This document shows positions 5,859 through 9,930 of a DNA stretch of 9,930 bases, one piece after another. Source of the DNA: an uncultured Oscillospiraceae bacterium (GTDB lineage Bacteria; Bacillota; Clostridia; Oscillospirales; Acutalibacteraceae); the NCBI GenBank assembly GCA_902489595.1, contig CABUAS010000070.1:1-9930 (forward strand), given 5' to 3'. The position numbers were made by a program, and so were the translations under genes. How positions within the stretch are numbered: the stretch's first letter is position 1; every line of letters begins with the position of its first letter. The notes beneath the pieces were generated by a model. The model was not told where the DNA came from. It saw only the letters and a list, made by a program, of their open reading frames with translations, and did not search any database.

Positions 5859-8003
5859 ATGAAAAAGCGACTAATCAGTTTACTGTTATCAATCACTATA
5901 TTTACAGCAATAATTCCGATTGGGCAGATTCCGTCATATGCGTCAAGTTATGCCGACCAACTCAGAAAATCAGGCTTTACCGAAGAATATATAGCGCCGC
6001 TTGTTGAACTGCACGAAAAATACCCGAACTGGACTTTTCAAGCGCTGCGAACAAATCTTACTCTTAACGAAGCGGTAAAAAATGAAAGAACTCCCCATTC
6101 ACAGCAGAATATTCAAAAAACAAACAGTAATGCCGCGAACGGTTACTACTGTAACTGCAGCAAATGTTATGTAAACGGCGATTATGTTGTTACCGAGGGC
6201 AAATCGTGGGTAGCCGCATCTGAAAAAGCGGTAAAATATTATCTGAATCCGCTTAATTTTCTTGATGAAAAATACATATTCCAGTTTGAATCGACAGCAT
6301 ACAATTCTTCACATAATCAGGACGGTGTTGAAGCGATTATCAAAGGCACCTGGATGTCAAATTCGCACATTCAGTATCTTGATTCAAACGGTGTAAAACA
6401 CTGGTACAGCCCAGGCAAACTCTACAGTGAGGCAATTATGGAGGCGGCAAAAGGGAGCGGACTTTCTGCATATTATATTGCATCAAAAATTATGCAGGAG
6501 GTAGGCGGTTCAAAGCCAACGGCAGGCGGTACAAGCGGAACTTACTCGGGTTATGAGGGCATATATAATTACTACAATATCGGTGCATACACAGGCGCTA
6601 AAGACGGACTTAAATGGGCGTCGCTGAATAATTCGGGATATGTTACAAACTGCTCCTGCAGAGTAAGACAGGGTCCGTCAACAGGCACAGCACACCTTGT
6701 AACACTGCCGACCGGCACTAAAGTGAACTACAAAGGTGCAACATCAAAGCAGAGCGACGGATATGTATGGTACAGTATTTCGGTAACATACGGCGGCAAA
6801 AATTATGACGGTTACATTCGATCTGACCTTATCAGCTACAACAACAGCGATAAATACAACAGACCGTGGACAAACCCTTACCTTTCAATAATCAACGGTG
6901 CAAAATGGATTGCAAATAATTACACTTCAACACAGAGCACAGGTTACTTGCAGAAATTCAATGTAAATCCGGCGTCAAGCAACAGATTTGAACACGAATA
7001 TATGGCAAATGTTCAGGGGGCGGCTGCCGAGGCGGCGATTCAGTACAACGCTTACAAAAAAGCAAATATTCTGTCTGCACCCAAAACATTTCTCATTCCT
7101 ATTTATTCGGGTCTGACAGACGGTGCGCCGATTGACCTTGATTATGTTGATAAAGACACGTTTACTGTTGAGGAAACAGGCACATCGGCGCTTATAAAAT
7201 GGAAAGCAGTTCCGAACGCACAGGGTTATGAAATCAGACTTCTTTCAAGCCCGACCGGTCAGTGGACTGTTGCGGCAAGACCAAGTACAAACAGTTATCT
7301 GTTGACAGGTCTTACAACAACGCACAACTACTCAATTCAAATTCGTGCATATGCAAAATCGGGTTCAGCAACATATTATTCACCCGGATGGTCACATTCA
7401 TACGGATTTACAACATTGAAATTTGACGATATGGCGCATTATCCCGGATATGTAGATTATCTGACCTACACTTCAATCAACAACGACTTCATAATGGGCA
7501 CAAATCCTCCTGAATACACACATCTTTCACCGTCCGATCCGATTACAAGAGGAATGTTTATAACTATTCTTTACAGAATGGCAGGAGAGCCTTACGACAA
7601 TAAAAATCCGCACAGCAAAACACCGTTTGAAGATATAGATGATACTGAAGTTTACTACTACGATGCTGCTTGCTGGGCGCTTGACAAAGGCGTTACAACC
7701 GAAGAATATTTTGAGCCTGAAAAAGCAGTTACAAGAGAACAAAGTGCCGCATTTCTTTTCAGATACACACAAATGATCGGCAAATTAGACAGTAATTATA
7801 AAAACACAACTCTTAGTAAATATCCCGACAGCAAATATATAAGCGAGTGGGCATCAGAGCCGCTCAAATGGGCAAATTACAAGGGTATGATAACAGGCAA
7901 TACGCAAGGTTACATTAACCCCAAAGATCCAACACAGCGTATTCACGCAACTAAAATACTGTACGGATTCGGAAAAACCTGTAACATCGGTAATTTCAAA
8001 TAA
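5859..8003 (+). CDS. Secreted SLH-anchored beta-N-acetylglucosaminidase with nested SH3 and FN3 domains
   Basis: This is a predicted cell-wall hydrolase of 714 residues cleaving N-acetylglucosaminyl bonds in peptidoglycan (autolysin, GH73-like). A signal peptide (1-28) has a KKR start, a hydrophobic core and a likely cut after SYA. YPNWTF (55-60) and NPLNFL..YIFQFE (130-144) are typical of clostridial glucosaminidases. The catalytic core has ASKIMQEVG (208-216), whose Glu214 is the likely acid by analogy with GH73, and YNYYNIGAY (236-244). An SH3-like wall-binding domain (about 258-327) then interrupts the core, which resumes with NPYLSIINGAKWIANNY (339-355) and continues to about 400. An FN3 domain (about 430-518) follows. 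Three SLH repeats (about 521-577, 589-640 and 652-706) should bind secondary wall polymer non-covalently. Cys98, Cys100 and Cys103 (CNCSKC) and Cys265/Cys267 are unusual for an exported protein. AAGGAG 8 nt before the ATG supports the start. It has its own promoter and terminator, so it is monocistronic. Confidence 0.88.
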   Translation: MKKRLISLLLSITIFTAIIPIGQIPSYASSYADQLRKSGFTEEYIAPLVELHEKYPNWTFQALRTNLTLNEAVKNERTPHSQQNIQKTNSNAANGYYCNCSKCYVNGDYVVTEGKSWVAASEKAVKYYLNPLNFLDEKYIFQFESTAYNSSHNQDGVEAIIKGTWMSNSHIQYLDSNGVKHWYSPGKLYSEAIMEAAKGSGLSAYYIASKIMQEVGGSKPTAGGTSGTYSGYEGIYNYYNIGAYTGAKDGLKWASLNNSGYVTNCSCRVRQGPSTGTAHLVTLPTGTKVNYKGATSKQSDGYVWYSISVTYGGKNYDGYIRSDLISYNNSDKYNRPWTNPYLSIINGAKWIANNYTSTQSTGYLQKFNVNPASSNRFEHEYMANVQGAAAEAAIQYNAYKKANILSAPKTFLIPIYSGLTDGAPIDLDYVDKDTFTVEETGTSALIKWKAVPNAQGYEIRLLSSPTGQWTVAARPSTNSYLLTGLTTTHNYSIQIRAYAKSGSATYYSPGWSHSYGFTTLKFDDMAHYPGYVDYLTYTSINNDFIMGTNPPEYTHLSPSDPITRGMFITILYRMAGEPYDNKNPHSKTPFEDIDDTEVYYYDAACWALDKGVTTEEYFEPEKAVTREQSAAFLFRYTQMIGKLDSNYKNTTLSKYPDSKYISEWASEPLKWANYKGMITGNTQGYINPKDPTQRIHATKILYGFGKTCNIGNFK

Positions 8004-8014
8004 AAACGGACAGC

Positions 8015-8051
8015 AAAAACGCAGGAATTCATTATGAATTCCTGCGTTTTT
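8015..8051. terminator. Perfect bidirectional terminator between convergent genes
   Basis: A perfect 16-bp stem (8015-8030 with 8036-8051) with a 5-nt loop, ATTAT, has five A at its left edge and five T at its right edge. It starts 12 bp after the glucosaminidase stop codon and ends 10 bp before the cdaR stop codon on the other strand, so it can terminate both transcripts. Confidence 0.93.
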
Positions 8052-8061
8052 AACATAAAAA

Positions 8062-9036
8062 TTATTTTGGCTCGATTGTAACTTCTATATTTGTTGTACC
8101 GTCAAGAACGGTAAATCCATTTACTTTTGATGCGTCAAAGGTAAAAGTATTTGTGCCGCTGCCGAGTTTTGAATAATCAACATCACCTATGACAGCAGAA
8201 GTAATATTTGAAGATTTGAGAATACCCACCTGTATTGACGGAACAGAATATGTGATATTCAGTAAATCCGAAACATTATCGGGCGCATTAAGGAGATTTA
8301 CAGTAGTCGGCAAATCAACTACTTTAAGCACCGGAATTGTAGCCGTAAGGCTGTTTTCTGCGGCTGTGACATTAACATATGACACTTCCCTGCCGTTTGC
8401 GTCAACTGCTTTGGGATTTAGTTCAACAACCTGAGGTTCTGAAAGTTTATTATCAAACCGAACATCGGCAATAACCTTATCAACTGTATCAACATAAGTT
8501 TTAGGACCGATTACAGTTACTGTATTTTCACTTAAAGTTGTTGTGCCGAGAACATAACCGTCTTCAAGAAAATCATCATCAGCGAAACGGATTTCTACAG
8601 GCTTTTTCGTTTCCGAGGCTATATCGTAATAACCCTCAACAGAAGTAGGAAAATAACTTTCTATTGTGAAATCGGAATCATCATTTGCTGTTACAAGAAC
8701 AGGTACTGAATGATAACCGGTAGATGTTACTGTACTGATTTGCAAAGACGCATTAACATCATCATCGCTTATATCTTTTGCAAGATACTTTTTACAACTT
8801 ACTTTTACTTCAACGGTAACATCTTTATTGCCGTAATATTCAATGCCGAGCTGACCTGCAAGTGTATCCGTAAAATCTATTGTAATCGGAACAGCAATTT
8901 TTTTAGTAGTTTCGGGGCTTAAATTCATTGATGTGGCAACCCAGATAACGATTGCAAGCAGAATCGAACAGACAATTAAATATTTATCGTTATAAATAAG
9001 TTTGCGAAGAGAAAAATTTCTTTTTTTATTTGTCAT
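8062..9036 (-). CDS. cdaR: CdaR-like YbbR-domain regulator of the diadenylate cyclase
   Basis: This is a 324-residue membrane-anchored extracytoplasmic protein. A short basic cytoplasmic N-terminus precedes one transmembrane helix (about 19-36, YLIVCSILLAIVIWVATS), as in YbbR proteins. Outside are about three YbbR-type beta repeats (roughly 47-140, 145-236 and 238-324), seen as VPITIDF, TVTVIGPKTYVDTVDKV and TIPVLKVVDLP. CdaR proteins bind CdaA and tune cyclic di-AMP synthesis, and the coupling to the wall is thought to run through the extracellular repeats. The ATG at 9036 has GGAGGG 9 nt upstream and lies inside the end of cdaA (11-bp overlap), which is the standard coupled arrangement. In many Firmicutes glmM follows; here a terminator and a convergent gene follow instead. 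The repeat count of three is fewer than in the four-repeat Bacillus protein, although boundaries judged by eye are rough. Confidence 0.9.
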   Translation of the reverse strand: MTNKKRNFSLRKLIYNDKYLIVCSILLAIVIWVATSMNLSPETTKKIAVPITIDFTDTLAGQLGIEYYGNKDVTVEVKVSCKKYLAKDISDDDVNASLQISTVTSTGYHSVPVLVTANDDSDFTIESYFPTSVEGYYDIASETKKPVEIRFADDDFLEDGYVLGTTTLSENTVTVIGPKTYVDTVDKVIADVRFDNKLSEPQVVELNPKAVDANGREVSYVNVTAAENSLTATIPVLKVVDLPTTVNLLNAPDNVSDLLNITYSVPSIQVGILKSSNITSAVIGDVDYSKLGSGTNTFTFDASKVNGFTVLDGTTNIEVTIEPK

Positions 9037-9904
9037 TGTTCTTCACCCTCCTAACAAGCCTTGTTATAATCTTATCATCGGAAGAAGAACCCGACGGAAC
9101 GAAAACAGACATAAGAATGTCACGCAGATCACCGTCTGAAATATCAGGTGTAAGAGAGCCGTTTCTTGCAACTGAGATAGCGCCGGTTTCTTCTGAAACG
9201 ACAACAATAATTGCATCGCTCTCTTCTGAAAGACCTATTGCGGCACGGTGCCTTGTGCCGTAAGATGATTTAACATTTTTCTTTGTAAGCGGCAAAATAC
9301 AGCCTGCGGCATAAACACTGCCGTCACGGATTACCATGGCACCGTCATGCAGCGGCGTTTTAGGATAAAAAATATTCTCAATAAGCGCTCTTGAAGGTTT
9401 AGCATCAATAATCGTACCGCTGTCAATAACATTACCGAGAAGAGTTTCATTTTCAAAAACAATAAGTGCACCGGTTTTTGTATCACTCATATTTGAACAG
9501 GCTTTGATAACAGATTCAATACCGTTTTCAATTTCTGCAATATCAATGGCAACGCCGGGATGGATAATAGTTTTAAAATTTTTGCGAGCAGTGCCCTTGC
9601 CTATCTGCTCAAGGATATTTCTCAGTTCGGGAGCAAAAATTATACACACTATCAGCAGAATATTGGCAAAAATCTGCTTAAAAATATAAGTTGACGCCTC
9701 CATATTAAGCAGATTCACCACAAAATACATAACGAGCAGAAAAGCAATACCTTTAACAAGCTGCATTGCCCTCGTTTCTCTTATAATTCTGATTATTACA
9801 TATATAATTATTGCAACTACAACTATATCAAGAAAGTCATAAAAGCGGAAAGTTGAAAAAACACTAAGCACTTTGTTAAAAAATTCCGATATTGAATTCA
9901 GCAT
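9026..9904 (-). CDS. cdaA: Membrane diadenylate cyclase CdaA (cyclic di-AMP synthase)
   Basis: This is a 292-residue enzyme joining two ATP into cyclic di-AMP, the messenger controlling potassium uptake, osmolyte balance and wall integrity. Three transmembrane segments (about 23-42, 48-66 and 76-92) precede a cytoplasmic DAC (DisA_N) domain (about 110-270). The catalytic signatures are complete: LHDGAMVI with DGA at 187-189, and GTRHRAAIG with RHR at 218-220. SEETGAISVARNG (237-249) closes the fold. Length and topology are those of CdaA rather than the soluble DisA. The ATG at 9904 is preceded by AAAGGGGA with a 6-nt gap. The gene overlaps cdaR by 11 bp, so both are made from one message. The promoter lies outside or at the edge of the window (only 26 bp upstream are visible). 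Confidence 0.96.
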   Translation of the reverse strand: MLNSISEFFNKVLSVFSTFRFYDFLDIVVVAIIIYVIIRIIRETRAMQLVKGIAFLLVMYFVVNLLNMEASTYIFKQIFANILLIVCIIFAPELRNILEQIGKGTARKNFKTIIHPGVAIDIAEIENGIESVIKACSNMSDTKTGALIVFENETLLGNVIDSGTIIDAKPSRALIENIFYPKTPLHDGAMVIRDGSVYAAGCILPLTKKNVKSSYGTRHRAAIGLSEESDAIIVVVSEETGAISVARNGSLTPDISDGDLRDILMSVFVPSGSSSDDKIITRLVRRVKNNDK

Positions 9905-9930
9905 TATACTTCCCCTTTACTAATTATTTA

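Overview
The window looks like a chromosomal segment from a low-GC, Gram-positive anaerobe of the Clostridia, most likely Ruminococcus/Oscillospiraceae-like. This is inferred from the AT-rich coding, the strong AGGAGG-type ribosome binding sites, the cdaA-cdaR pair, an SLH-anchored glucosaminidase and a short Asp/Thr-rich lipoprotein. No 16S or other marker gene is present, so the taxonomy is only an inference. Nearly every gene points to the cell envelope.

Layout: (i) 28-1188 (+) is a SEDS-family (FtsW/RodA/SpoVE) peptidoglycan polymerase, closed by a bidirectional hairpin terminator at 1187-1224. (ii) 1225-1324 is non-coding and holds a small GNRA-loop hairpin and a 64-bp nested inverted repeat. 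(iii) 5677-1325 (-) is a three-gene operon read right to left: a family 2 glycosyltransferase whose first domain has been gutted (4028-5677), a full tandem two-domain family 2 glycosyltransferase (1797-3992), and a small lipoprotein (1325-1795). (iv) 5678-5858 is a divergent promoter region. (v) 5859-8003 (+) is a secreted, S-layer-homology-anchored glucosaminidase with an SH3 domain inserted in its catalytic domain, closed by a perfect bidirectional terminator at 8015-8051. (vi) 9904-8062 (-) is cdaA-cdaR, the membrane diadenylate cyclase and its YbbR-domain regulator, overlapping by 11 bp.

How the parts may fit together: SEDS polymerase makes glycan strands, the glucosaminidase cleaves them, cyclic di-AMP from CdaA links turgor and wall homeostasis, and the two glycosyltransferases probably decorate an envelope polymer or glycoprotein. 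This joint reading is inference from family roles and proximity. The least routine parts are the glycosyltransferase pair (in-frame loss of about 180 residues in one copy, and a 71-bp block almost identical between otherwise diverged copies), the nested SH3 domain, and the structured intergenic element. I see no tRNA, rRNA, CRISPR array, transposase or phage gene.
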